Assembly: GCA_003511885.1 (NCBI GenBank)
Contig: DOIX01000333.1
Coordinates: 2,428-8,107, forward strand
Length of the DNA stretch: 5,680 nt
DNA from: Cyanobacteria bacterium UBA11153
GTDB taxonomy: Bacteria; Cyanobacteriota; Cyanobacteriia; Cyanobacteriales; Coleofasciculaceae
Direction: 5' to 3'
The notes beneath the pieces are model-generated. The model saw only the letters and a program-made list of their open reading frames with translations, was not told where the DNA came from and made no database searches. Both the position numbers and the translations under genes were made by a program. Positions 1 to 5,499 of the stretch are shown here, one piece after another (positions within the stretch are counted from its first letter, which is position 1; every line of letters begins with the position of its first letter).

Positions 1-1354
1 AGTCAGTAAATTTAATCGCATTTCCCACTAAGTTATACATAATTTGTTGGAGGCGATTCTCGTCACCATAGATAGGGGGGAAATCTGGCGGAATTTGATT
101 TTTTAAGACTAAGGATTTTCCTGTCGCTAAAGGTTGGGATATGGTAAGGACAATTTGGGTAATTTGGCGGAAGTCTACTGGTTTTAATTGCAGTTGAATA
201 TCTTGGTTTTTGAGTTTAGAGAAATCGAGAATATCGTTAACTAAATTAGCCAAACGTTTGCCGCTAGAAACAATCATAGATAGATTAGCAATTTGGGGAT
301 TGGTGAGACTTCCTGCTGCACCATCAATGAGGGATTCGGCAATACCAATAATCCCGTTAAGGGGAGTGCGCAATTCGTGGGAAGTGTTGGCTAAGAATTC
401 GTCTTTGAGTTTGTCGAGGCGTTGTAGGGCAGCATTCTTGGCTTCAAGCTCCTGAGTGAAGAGAATGCGATCGCATTCTGCTTGTTTACGATGGGTAATA
501 TCTTGAAAGGCTGCCATAGCATAAACAATTTCACCTTTTTCGTTAAAAATTGGCGTGCTTCTGATTTCTAGGGGTATAATTTTATCGCCTTGGTTCAGTT
601 CGATATCGTCTACAATTACGCTGTTACCTTGTAACGCTTGGACAATGGGTTGGCGCTCGTTAGGATAGAATTCCTTTGTTCCAGCAATGTAGGCTTGATA
701 AATTTCGGGCAATTCTTCTACCCCAGCTTCTGGTATAATTCCTTTGCCAAGTAACACTTGTGCTGTTTGATTGGCGTAGTAGCTTTTTCCTGTAGCATCA
801 ACGACAAAAACTCCGACAGGTAATGCTTCTAAAAATTGAGTTAGCCTTTTTTCACTTTCCCATAATGCGGCTTCAGTTTCCTGACGTTTACCTATTTCTT
901 CCTGGAGTTTTACTAATAATTCTGCTTGGGCTTGTTGAGCTAAACGTTCCCTTTGTAAGGTTTCTTTAATCTGACGAACATATTGTAAGGTTTTATTAGT
1001 TGTATTTTCTAATTCTTCCAGATCCACTGGTTTGGTAATAAAATCAAATGCACCCCGACTCATGGCTGCTCTGATATTTGTCATATCACTATAAGCCGAG
1101 ATAACAATTGCCTTAATTGTCGGATATTTTTCGACCAACTGAGCTAGCAAAGATAGCCCATCCATTTGAGGCATATTAATGTCAGTTAATACTACATCAA
1201 TATCTGGATTGATTTGGAGTATTGACAGGGCTTCTAAACCATTATTGGCAAATAAAAATTGAAGTTCTTTTTGCCTAATTTTTTTTCTAAATTTCTGGCG
1301 AATTATCGCTTCTAAGTCTGGTTCATCATCTACAACCAGTATTTTGGCTGACAT
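1..1354 (-). CDS. Receiver-PAS-histidine kinase (two-component signalling), C-terminus cut by window edge
   Basis: Cytoplasmic two-component sensor with an N-terminal receiver; 451 codons are visible and the 3' end lies outside the window. Residues 1-120 are a receiver domain: acidic pair D9/D10 in ILVVDDEPD, phospho-acceptor D58 in [14 protein letters not shown]86, and K108 in FITKPVD. Residues about 112-170 are charged and Gln-rich, probably a coiled-coil linker. Residues about 172-290 form a PAS domain ending in DITHRKQAE. The HisKA H-box is [18 protein letters not shown] with phospho-acceptor H326, and the ATPase N-box [11 protein letters not shown] begins at N441 just before the edge. 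No membrane segment is seen, so the signal is probably intracellular or arrives by phosphorylation of the receiver. The ATG at 1354 is preceded in frame by TAA at 1360-1358, which rules out any upstream extension, and it gives a normal receiver start. No good ribosome binding site is visible. The specific signal and partner are unknown; further C-terminal domains are possible. Confidence 0.9.
   Translation of the reverse strand, partial: MSAKILVVDDEPDLEAIIRQKFRKKIRQKELQFLFANNGLEALSILQINPDIDVVLTDINMPQMDGLSLLAQLVEKYPTIKAIVISAYSDMTNIRAAMSRGAFDFITKPVDLEELENTTNKTLQYVRQIKETLQRERLAQQAQAELLVKLQEEIGKRQETEAALWESEKRLTQFLEALPVGVFVVDATGKSYYANQTAQVLLGKGIIPEAGVEELPEIYQAYIAGTKEFYPNERQPIVQALQGNSVIVDDIELNQGDKIIPLEIRSTPIFNEKGEIVYAMAAFQDITHRKQAECDRILFTQELEAKNAALQRLDKLKDEFLANTSHELRTPLNGIIGIAESLIDGAAGSLTNPQIANLSMIVSSGKRLANLVNDILDFSKLKNQDIQLQLKPVDFRQITQIVLTISQPLATGKSLVLKNQIPPDFPPIYGDENRLQQIMYNLVGNAIKFTD
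467..474. repeat. HIP1 palindrome inside an 18-base perfect palindrome
   Basis: GCGATCGC lies at the centre of AGAATGCGATCGCATTCT (462-479), a perfect 18-base palindrome. It falls in the kinase gene, at residues 292-297, between the PAS and HisKA domains, and encodes an ordinary linker there. Confidence 0.9.
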
Positions 1355-1408
1355 GGCTTAGTCTCGCTGATAAAAGGAGCGTGCAATAGAGGAGTAATTG
1401 GGTTGAGA

Positions 1409-1441
1409 ATTACCTGACTCACCGATAAGGGGTTGTCAACC
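1409..1441 (-). promoter_or_regulatory. Possible kinase promoter with 11-base dyad
   Basis: On the minus strand a perfect TTGACA (1439-1434) is followed after 19 bases by GGTAAT (1414-1409), a four-of-six match to a -10 box. The TTGACA sits inside the odd dyad GGTTGTCAACC (1431-1441), so a dimeric regulator could cover the -35. A transcript would begin near 1402, about 50 bases before the kinase ATG. The spacer is longer than ideal and the -10 is weak, so this is a suggestion only. Confidence 0.25.
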
Positions 1442-1482
1442 TCGAATGCGTGTTTTCTTGCCTACTCATTATGAATTATACT

Positions 1483-1562
1483 GCTGGAAAATTTTGTTCC
1501 CAGCCACCTGAAAGAGGATAATTTCCATCAAAAGGAGGATTTTCAGAAGGTACTTGCCTCCT
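1483..1562 (-). other. Cluster of inverted repeats, possible RNA fold on minus strand
   Basis: Three pairings can be read on the minus strand. AGGAGG (1562-1557) pairs with CCTCCT (1538-1533). CCTTCTGAAA (1550-1541) pairs with TTTCAGGTGG (1513-1504) with one mismatch and one wobble. GCTGGGAA (1504-1497) pairs with TTTCCAGC (1490-1483) around a six-base loop with one wobble. The first two cross each other, so they are either a pseudoknot or alternatives. Both wobbles would be A-C mismatches on the plus strand, which favours a minus-strand RNA. No known riboswitch consensus was recognised, and nothing shows that the region is transcribed. Confidence 0.3.
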
Positions 1563-1608
1563 GTTTCTGGTAGGAGTCTTTGATTCGACGTTGAGAAATT
1601 AGGGCTTG

Positions 1609-1623
1609 GGGGAGTGGGGGCGT
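1609..1623. repeat. Short G-rich heptad repeat
   Basis: GGGGAGT (1609-1615) is followed directly by the variant GGGGGCGT (1616-1623). The same unit recurs about 80 bases away at 1693. This resembles the short tandem heptanucleotide repeats scattered between genes in filamentous cyanobacteria. Confidence 0.5.
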
Positions 1624-1692
1624 GGGAATTAAGTCAAGGATTGATAAGCTGTGAAGCATCTAAATTCAAGATTTAACAGGAGATATCAGGAT

Positions 1693-1706
1693 GGGGAGTG
1701 GGGAGT
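1693..1706. repeat. Two perfect GGGGAGT heptads
   Basis: Two exact tandem copies of GGGGAGT lie at 1693-1699 and 1700-1706, continuing as GGAAG. It is a second short copy of the unit at 1609 in the same gene-free spacer. No function is apparent. Confidence 0.6.
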
Positions 1707-1862
1707 GGAAGAGCGGATAGTCAGGATTGCAAACTTTTTTTGACAATATACCGTTTAAATTCTCCCGGAGCCGATTGCGCTCAGTTTTTTGGAGCTGAAG
1801 GCTAGGGAAGTGTAACGATAGATACTTATGATTGGACTGGGGTCATATTGGTGGTAAATTGA

Positions 1863-2495
1863 TTATTGACTCAACCACGCAATCGCACTTCTGATCCAAT
1901 CTTCTGGATTTTTGCTTTTGAGAAGGATTTCGTCATGACTAATTGCATCCAAGGCTTGACTAATTTCCTTATTTTCATAACCTAAAGCTAGTAATGTCAT
2001 CTCTACTTCTTCTGTAATAGCAGGTAAGGAGGCAGCGGGATGAGGAGGTATTTCTACTCCAGCAATCTCGCGCCATTCACCTAGTTTCGTTCTTAATTCT
2101 AAGGCGATTCTTTCGGCGGTTTTATTCCCCACACCAGGCGTTTTCGCTAAAGTGCGGATGTTACTATTGATAATGGCTTGGACTAGTTTGGGCAAACCGA
2201 GAGTATCGATAAGCGCGATCGCAATTTGTGCCCCAATCCCACTCACACCGAGTAATTGCCGAAATAAATCTCTTTCGGTAGCACTGCTAAAGCCATAAAG
2301 TATTGGTTGATCCTCTCGAATTTGCAGATGGGTAAAAATTTGGATTACCTTTTTTGAGTCTACCGATATTTGTTCCGATAAACTGCGAGGAATTTGTAAT
2401 TCATAGCCAATTTGGTTGACTTCTAAAATTAAAATGACTCGGTTACTTATACTCTTATTAATATTCGTGACTTTTCCTTTCAGGTAATTAATCAT
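1863..2495 (-). CDS. ruvA: Holliday junction branch migration protein RuvA
   Basis: RuvA binds four-way Holliday junctions as a tetramer and loads the RuvB hexameric motor for branch migration during recombination repair. The product is 210 residues, close to the 203 of E. coli RuvA. Residues 1-64 are the OB-fold domain (MINYLKGKVTNI); R60-E61-D62 in FTHLQIREDQPILYGF aligns with E. coli R54-E55-D56, so the acidic pin that separates strands is kept as E61/D62. Two helix-hairpin-helix motifs follow: GVSGIG (83-88) and PGVGNKTAERIALEL (120-134). A Pro/Ala-rich linker (about 145-160) leads to the C-terminal domain that contacts RuvB, ending in IAWLSQ. The ATG at 2495 gives the standard N-terminus. 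There is no Shine-Dalgarno site because a G-free heptad leader touches the start codon. ruvB and ruvC are not in the window. Confidence 0.97.
   Translation of the reverse strand: MINYLKGKVTNINKSISNRVILILEVNQIGYELQIPRSLSEQISVDSKKVIQIFTHLQIREDQPILYGFSSATERDLFRQLLGVSGIGAQIAIALIDTLGLPKLVQAIINSNIRTLAKTPGVGNKTAERIALELRTKLGEWREIAGVEIPPHPAASLPAITEEVEMTLLALGYENKEISQALDAISHDEILLKSKNPEDWIRSAIAWLSQ
2215..2222. repeat. HIP1 palindrome GCGATCGC
   Basis: Exact copy of the highly iterated palindrome of cyanobacterial genomes, inside ruvA. Confidence 0.9.
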
Positions 2496-2544
2496 TAGTT
2501 GTTGGTGGTTGGTTGTTAGTTATTGGTTGTTGATTGTTAGTTGG
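2496..2544. repeat. Seven-unit degenerate heptad array abutting the ruvA start
   Basis: Seven consecutive heptads read on the plus strand TAGTTGT, TGGTGGT, TGGTTGT, TAGTTAT, TGGTTGT, TGATTGT, TAGTTGG. The first unit begins one base after the ruvA start codon (2493-2495), so on the ruvA mRNA the array is the immediate leader. The plus strand contains no C from 2496 to 2547, which means the ruvA leader has no G for 52 bases. It belongs to the same class of cyanobacterial heptad repeats as the arrays at 3250, 4174 and 4225. Confidence 0.85.
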
Positions 2545-2563
2545 TGGCAGGTAAATCTAGTCT

Positions 2564-2571
2564 ATTATAAT
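2564..2571. promoter_or_regulatory. Symmetric -10-like box ATTATAAT between divergent genes
   Basis: ATTATAAT gives a perfect TATAAT on the plus strand (2566-2571) and on the minus strand (2569-2564). It lies between ruvA and the divergent nuclease-like gene and could serve either. No -35 match at proper spacing is seen in either direction; the nearest on the plus strand is TTGGTG at 2541, 19 bases away. Confidence 0.3.
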
Positions 2572-2641
2572 TGGATATCGCTCCGTGCTATCGGTAAATG
2601 CGCTATGATTGATAATAAAGCCCAAGGTGGTGGACAAGCTG

Positions 2642-3262
2642 ATGACGAGAAAGCCAAAGGTTCTCGATCCTAATGAAATCTATACCTTTGCTAAATACTT
2701 CGATCTACCTTATGCAATCGAAGATATTTTGGCAGATTTGGACTGTACAATCGACTATCAGATGCTCGCGCTACCTCAAAAGCCTTCAGAAATTGATATA
2801 GAATTCCTCTCCAGGCAAATCCAGCGTAACATTAGGATTGTTGAACTAACCAGTGAAATTGCCAGAAGAGAAGCTTTATGTGCCCCTATTCTCCAAGAAG
2901 TTTGCGGTAATCTCAACATCAGAATGCGGATTGAATACACTATCAATGTCAACAATTGGCTGCGCGGAACCCTTGATTACTACATCCCTACACCGCAAAA
3001 TTTTCTCATAATTGAAGCCAAACGACAGGATTTAATTAAAGGTTTTACCCAACTAGCTGTTGAATTAATTGCCTTGGATCGATGGACAGAAACAGATGCT
3101 AATATTCTTTATGGAGTAGTTACCACGGGAACTGAATGGCAATTTGGTAGATTCGATCGAACCCGTCGCCATATCACTCAAGATCTGAAACTATATCGCA
3201 TTCCTGAAGAACTAACAACTTTAACCCAAATCTTAGAAGGTTTATTAGCAGTTGACAGTTGA
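2642..3262 (+). CDS. PD-(D/E)XK nuclease-fold protein of unknown role
   Basis: Soluble 206-residue protein; I do not recognise a named family. Its middle carries a PD-(D/E)XK signature. A helix EIARREALCAPIL (from E72) comes first, then the strand pair RIEYTINVNNWLRGTLDYYI with D112, then FLIIEAKR with E125 and K127 as the E-x-K pair, then helix GFTQLAVELIALD with Q137. This order (helix, D, ExK, Gln helix) is typical of the fold in restriction-like and DNA-repair nucleases. A stretch of about 70 residues precedes the fold (PNEIYTFAKYFDLPYAIEDI). The ATG at 2642 is preferred because the protein then starts MTRKPKVLDP; an in-frame TTG at 2609 would add 11 residues. AAGGTGG at 2624 is a distant, weak ribosome site. 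It is divergent from ruvA and has no methyltransferase or other restriction partner here. The last residues, VDS, and the stop codon are encoded by the AGTTGAC repeat. Actual nuclease activity is inferred, not shown. Confidence 0.9.
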   Translation: MTRKPKVLDPNEIYTFAKYFDLPYAIEDILADLDCTIDYQMLALPQKPSEIDIEFLSRQIQRNIRIVELTSEIARREALCAPILQEVCGNLNIRMRIEYTINVNNWLRGTLDYYIPTPQNFLIIEAKRQDLIKGFTQLAVELIALDRWTETDANILYGVVTTGTEWQFGRFDRTRRHITQDLKLYRIPEELTTLTQILEGLLAVDS

Positions 3263-3274
3263 CAGTTGACAGTT
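3250..3274. repeat. AGTTGAC heptad array covering two convergent gene ends
   Basis: Three perfect AGTTGAC units (3250-3256, 3257-3263, 3264-3270) plus a partial AGTT. The stop codon of the nuclease-like gene (3260-3262) lies inside the array, and the stop of the minus-strand phosphatase gene (3275-3273) overlaps its right end. No hairpin with a T-run, and so no clear terminator, is seen between the two genes. Confidence 0.9.
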
Positions 3275-4031
3275 AGCTAAACAAAATAAAACGAAAATAC
3301 TGTAATCCTTCAATGATACCAGCCGCATATTTGCCAGTAGAAATATATCGAATATCGCTAGGATTGGCTTCATGCCATTCGCGCAATTCCGACATAGCAT
3401 TACCAACAATAATTCCTCGTAAATTTTCCACCATAAATAGTGAAATATCATTACCAGAATCACCACAAACTACAGTATTTATTTCATCAATTCTCCATTT
3501 TTGCCGCAAAAACTCTACGGCTAAACCTTTATCTGCTTTTTGGGGGAGAATATCCAAGTCTTTGCCACCACTATAAATTAACTTGACATCTAAACCACTT
3601 TCATGCAAAGCTAATTTAAGTTGAGGTAAGACTACCGAAGCTACTGAGTCAGAAAGATGATAGCTGATTTTAAATAGACCTTGTTCTGAGCGAGGTTGGT
3701 GGGTTAAATAGGAAAAATTACCTGCAATACTAATAACTTGGCTGCGATTCCATCCATGGGCAATAATTTCCGCCCATTCCGAGTCAAAGATATCCTCATT
3801 TGGGTTAAAGTAAATTTCGCTACCGACTGAGGTAATGAGGGCATCTGGTGGTAGGAGAGAGTGTTGGCTGGTAAGTTGACGGAACAACAAGAGCGATCGC
3901 CCCGTAGCATAAACTATTTTAGTACCATATTTTTGGCGATGGTCGGTTAGTTGCTGATTTAGTGTATTTAGGGCATTGTCATCCCCTACTAGGGTACGAT
4001 CTAAATCGGTTACGAATAAGAATCCTGTCAT
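3273..4031 (-). CDS. spp: Sucrose-6-phosphate phosphatase (HAD superfamily)
   Basis: Removes phosphate from sucrose 6-phosphate, the final step of sucrose synthesis after sucrose-phosphate synthase (EC 3.1.3.24); cytoplasmic and Mg-dependent. The 252-residue product resembles, from memory, Synechocystis SPP (about 244 residues) along its length. Motif I is DLDRT, with nucleophile D9 and acid/base D11. Motif II is YATGRS with T43 and R45. The motif III lysine K168 lies in LPQKADKG. Motif IV is CGDSGNDISLF with D191 and D195. GSEIY (70-74), KISYH (121-125) and GGKDLDILP (155-163) match conserved SPP segments, probably including the sugar cap. The frame is open to an ATG at 4106, but the ATG at 4031 gives MTGFLFVTDLDRT, the standard family start, while the extra 25 residues have no family counterpart and cover heptad-like DNA. 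No strong ribosome site is visible. Sucrose-phosphate synthase is not in this window. The neighbouring MFS gene is divergent, not co-transcribed. Confidence 0.9.
   Translation of the reverse strand: MTGFLFVTDLDRTLVGDDNALNTLNQQLTDHRQKYGTKIVYATGRSLLLFRQLTSQHSLLPPDALITSVGSEIYFNPNEDIFDSEWAEIIAHGWNRSQVISIAGNFSYLTHQPRSEQGLFKISYHLSDSVASVVLPQLKLALHESGLDVKLIYSGGKDLDILPQKADKGLAVEFLRQKWRIDEINTVVCGDSGNDISLFMVENLRGIIVGNAMSELREWHEANPSDIRYISTGKYAAGIIEGLQYFRFILFS
3893..3900. repeat. HIP1 palindrome GCGATCGC
   Basis: Exact HIP1 copy inside the sucrose-phosphate phosphatase gene. Confidence 0.9.
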
Positions 4032-4053
4032 CTGAATAAGCAGTTTAATTGGA

Positions 4054-4074
4054 TACTGGGTTAGTTGGGAGTGG
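4054..4074. repeat. Possible degenerate heptads upstream of spp
   Basis: ACTGGGT, TAGTTGG and GAGTGGG follow each other in register and share the G/T-rich heptad style of the other arrays. The units are too diverged to be sure. They lie 23 bases upstream of the chosen spp start and inside the over-long open frame, which supports the shorter start. Confidence 0.3.
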
Positions 4075-4165
4075 GCTTTGCAGATAATTGTTCGGTAAAA
4101 CGACAAAAATAGTCTCTAAGCCCACCTCAACAAATCTCTATTCTATCAATTCACAAACCCTTAGA

Positions 4166-4171
4166 TACAAT
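4166..4171 (+). promoter_or_regulatory. Possible -10 box for the MFS gene
   Basis: TACAAT matches the -10 consensus at five of six positions and lies just before the stem-loop at 4180-4242. Transcription would start near 4178, placing the stem at the very 5' end of the mRNA. No -35 match is seen at 16-18 bases, so confidence is low. Confidence 0.25.
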
Positions 4172-4173
4172 TA

Positions 4174-4208
4174 ATAGTTGACAGTTGACAGTTGATAGTT
4201 AATAGTTA
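4174..4208. repeat. Five-unit heptad array (ATAGTTG/ACAGTTG)
   Basis: In-register units ATAGTTG, ACAGTTG, ACAGTTG, ATAGTTA and ATAGTTA. The core GTTGACAGTTGACAGTTGA is the same repeat family as the array at 3250, about 900 bases away. It lies in the divergent spacer between spp and the MFS gene. Confidence 0.85.
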
Positions 4209-4242
4209 CTTCAAATTACCCTGCTGTCAATTGTCAATTGTC
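4180..4242 (+). other. 19-bp stem formed by two opposed heptad arrays
   Basis: Bases 4180-4198 (GACAGTTGACAGTTGATAG) pair with 4224-4242 (CTGTCAATTGTCAATTGTC) over 19 consecutive positions, three of them G-U, around a 25-base loop. The 3' arm ends 15 bases before the MFS start codon, so in mRNA the stem would sit in the 5' leader. There is no T-run after it, so it is not an intrinsic terminator. Whether it has a role or is a by-product of repeats in opposite orientation is open. Confidence 0.5.
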
Positions 4243-4259
4243 CATTCTCCATTCCCTAT
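4225..4259. repeat. Five-unit heptad array running into the MFS start codon
   Basis: In-register units TGTCAAT, TGTCAAT, TGTCCAT, TCTCCAT and TCCCTAT. The final unit overlaps the first two bases of the ATG at 4258-4260. The first units are near reverse complements of the AGTTGAC-type units at 4174-4208 and 3250-3274. The unit drifts stepwise along the array. Confidence 0.85.
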
Positions 4260-5499
4260 GTTAAATCTAAAATTACCCTCGTGGCTGCCACAACTAAATC
4301 ATCAAGTATGGATTCTCGCTATTGGTAGATTATTATCCCAAATTGGTACAGGATTTACCATGTTTTATGCCTCAATATTTTTTGTTAATCAGGTAGGATT
4401 ATCGGCAACAGCAGTAGGAATTAGTCTCGGTAGTGGTTCAATTGCCGGAGTATTGGGTAGATTTTTAGGTGGATCTTTTGCTGATTCTAAGTTTTGGGGT
4501 AGACGGCGAACTCTATTACTTTCGGCAGCAATTTCTGCTGTAGCTGCTGTAGTTTTAGCACTGACTTATAATTTTGATACTTTAATCATTGGCAATTTAT
4601 TAATGGGTTTAGGAGTTGGTTTATATTGGCCTGCAACAGAAGCAGCAGTTGCCGATTTAACGACAAATGAAGAGCGGAATGAGGCTTTTGCGATTACGAG
4701 ATTGGCAGATAGTTTAGGATTGAGTATTGGGGTGGTATTGGCGGGGACTTTAATTGCAGCAGGTGGGAGTTATCGGGCTTTATTTTTGATTGATGCTATT
4801 TCTTTTTTGGTATTTTTTGCGATTATTTATTTAGCTGTTCCTGAAACCTATAAGTTTCATGTAGAGTCGAGAAAGTTACATCAAGGATGGGGAGTAGCAT
4901 TTCGCGATCGCAGTTTGATGGTTTTTGTTTTGGTCAATATTCTTTTTACCACTTATGTGGCTCATATTCAAAGCACTATTCCTTTATATTTCACTAATTT
5001 TATTTCATCGGCTGGGAGAGAGAAGGGATTTTCCGAGACAATTATTAGTATAGTTTTTACTTGGCATATTGTATTTGTTTTCCTTTGTCAATTACCTGTG
5101 GCTCGTTTTATTAATAAGTTTAGCCGTCCCCGTGGTTTAATGTTATCTCTATTATTGTGGGGAGGAGGATTTATCTTAATTTGGGTAGCGGGAGTGGTAT
5201 CAAGTAATGCCTTGCTTTGGGCAATTTTGGGGTTAGGATTATTGTCACTGGGAATTGTTTCTTATACTCCTTCAGCTTCGGCTTTAGTTGCAGAATTAGC
5301 GCCGGAATCTCATCGAGGTATTTACCTTTCTATTAATTCCCAATGTTGGGCAATTGGTTATTTTATTGCTCCGACTTTGGGAGGTTGGGTTTTGGATAAA
5401 TCCAGTGAAGTTGTTTATAGTTTTTGGTTGATATCAGCAGCTAGTGTTGGTTTGGGTATTTTGATACTACAGTATCTTGATGAAATTTTAAGTGAATGA
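4258..5499 (+). CDS. MFS transporter, substrate unknown
   Basis: Inner-membrane major facilitator superfamily carrier of 413 residues with hydrophobic segments along the whole length, consistent with 12 helices and a central loop near 196-220. The loop between helices 2 and 3 has motif A, GGSFADSKFWGRRR (71-84; D76, G81, R82-R84). In helix 4, GNLLMGLGVGLYWP resembles motif B of drug:H+ antiporters, but N113 stands where the motif B arginine is expected. The helix 5 motif C (GPxxGG) is not preserved. A related C-terminal segment RGIYLSINS...APTLGGW (near 353-377) is present. These points fit the drug-efflux-like branch only loosely, so substrate and direction are undetermined. The frame is open up to a TTG at 4192, but those 22 extra codons only translate heptad repeats; the ATG at 4258 is the better start. 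It lacks a Shine-Dalgarno site, with 17 G-free bases before it. The gene is divergent from spp. Confidence 0.92.
   Translation: MLNLKLPSWLPQLNHQVWILAIGRLLSQIGTGFTMFYASIFFVNQVGLSATAVGISLGSGSIAGVLGRFLGGSFADSKFWGRRRTLLLSAAISAVAAVVLALTYNFDTLIIGNLLMGLGVGLYWPATEAAVADLTTNEERNEAFAITRLADSLGLSIGVVLAGTLIAAGGSYRALFLIDAISFLVFFAIIYLAVPETYKFHVESRKLHQGWGVAFRDRSLMVFVLVNILFTTYVAHIQSTIPLYFTNFISSAGREKGFSETIISIVFTWHIVFVFLCQLPVARFINKFSRPRGLMLSLLLWGGGFILIWVAGVVSSNALLWAILGLGLLSLGIVSYTPSASALVAELAPESHRGIYLSINSQCWAIGYFIAPTLGGWVLDKSSEVVYSFWLISAASVGLGILILQYLDEILSE
4904..4911. repeat. HIP1 palindrome GCGATCGC
   Basis: Exact HIP1 copy inside the MFS transporter gene, in the central loop region. Confidence 0.9.

Larger units (their letters stand above)
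1355..1862. other. Gene-free spacer between kinase and ruvA
   Basis: About 500 bases separate the two minus-strand genes. Only very short open frames occur, for example 21 codons from the ATG at 1446, with no ribosome site or recognisable product. The spacer holds short G-rich heptads, a dyad overlapping a possible minus-strand -35, and a cluster of inverted repeats at 1483-1562; these are listed separately. I see no convincing ruvA terminator. The GAGC/GCTC pairing at 1768-1782 followed by six T is only four pairs long and lies on the plus strand. Confidence 0.7.

Noticed and set aside
210..455. 81-codon open frame on the plus strand
   Set aside because: It lies wholly opposite the HisKA/ATPase part of the kinase gene and has no recognisable domain.
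1446..1511. 21-codon plus-strand frame in the kinase-ruvA spacer
   Set aside because: No ribosome site, no recognisable product, length expected by chance.
1768..1790. Hairpin GAGC/GCTC followed by six T as a terminator
   Set aside because: Only four pairs, two bases before the T-run, on the strand opposite to both flanking genes.
1771..1805. tRNA D-arm-like GCTCAG...GAGC
   Set aside because: No acceptor, anticodon or T-arm pairing can be built around it.
2605..2673. 22-codon frame starting ATG at 2605, overlapping the nuclease-like gene start out of frame
   Set aside because: Short, low-complexity product with no ribosome site; more likely chance than a leader peptide.
3245..3576. Open frames at 3245-3466 (minus) and 3313-3576 (plus)
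   Set aside because: Both overlap the phosphatase gene in other frames, and that gene has all its catalytic motifs; the first also translates the AGTTGAC repeat.
3704..3910. 68-codon open frame on the minus strand
   Set aside because: Shadow of the phosphatase gene in another frame on the same strand.
3250..4259. AGTTGAC-type arrays as a CRISPR array or transposon ends
   Set aside because: The units are contiguous seven-base repeats without spacers, no cas or transposase gene is present, and the phosphatase between the copies is an ordinary housekeeping gene.
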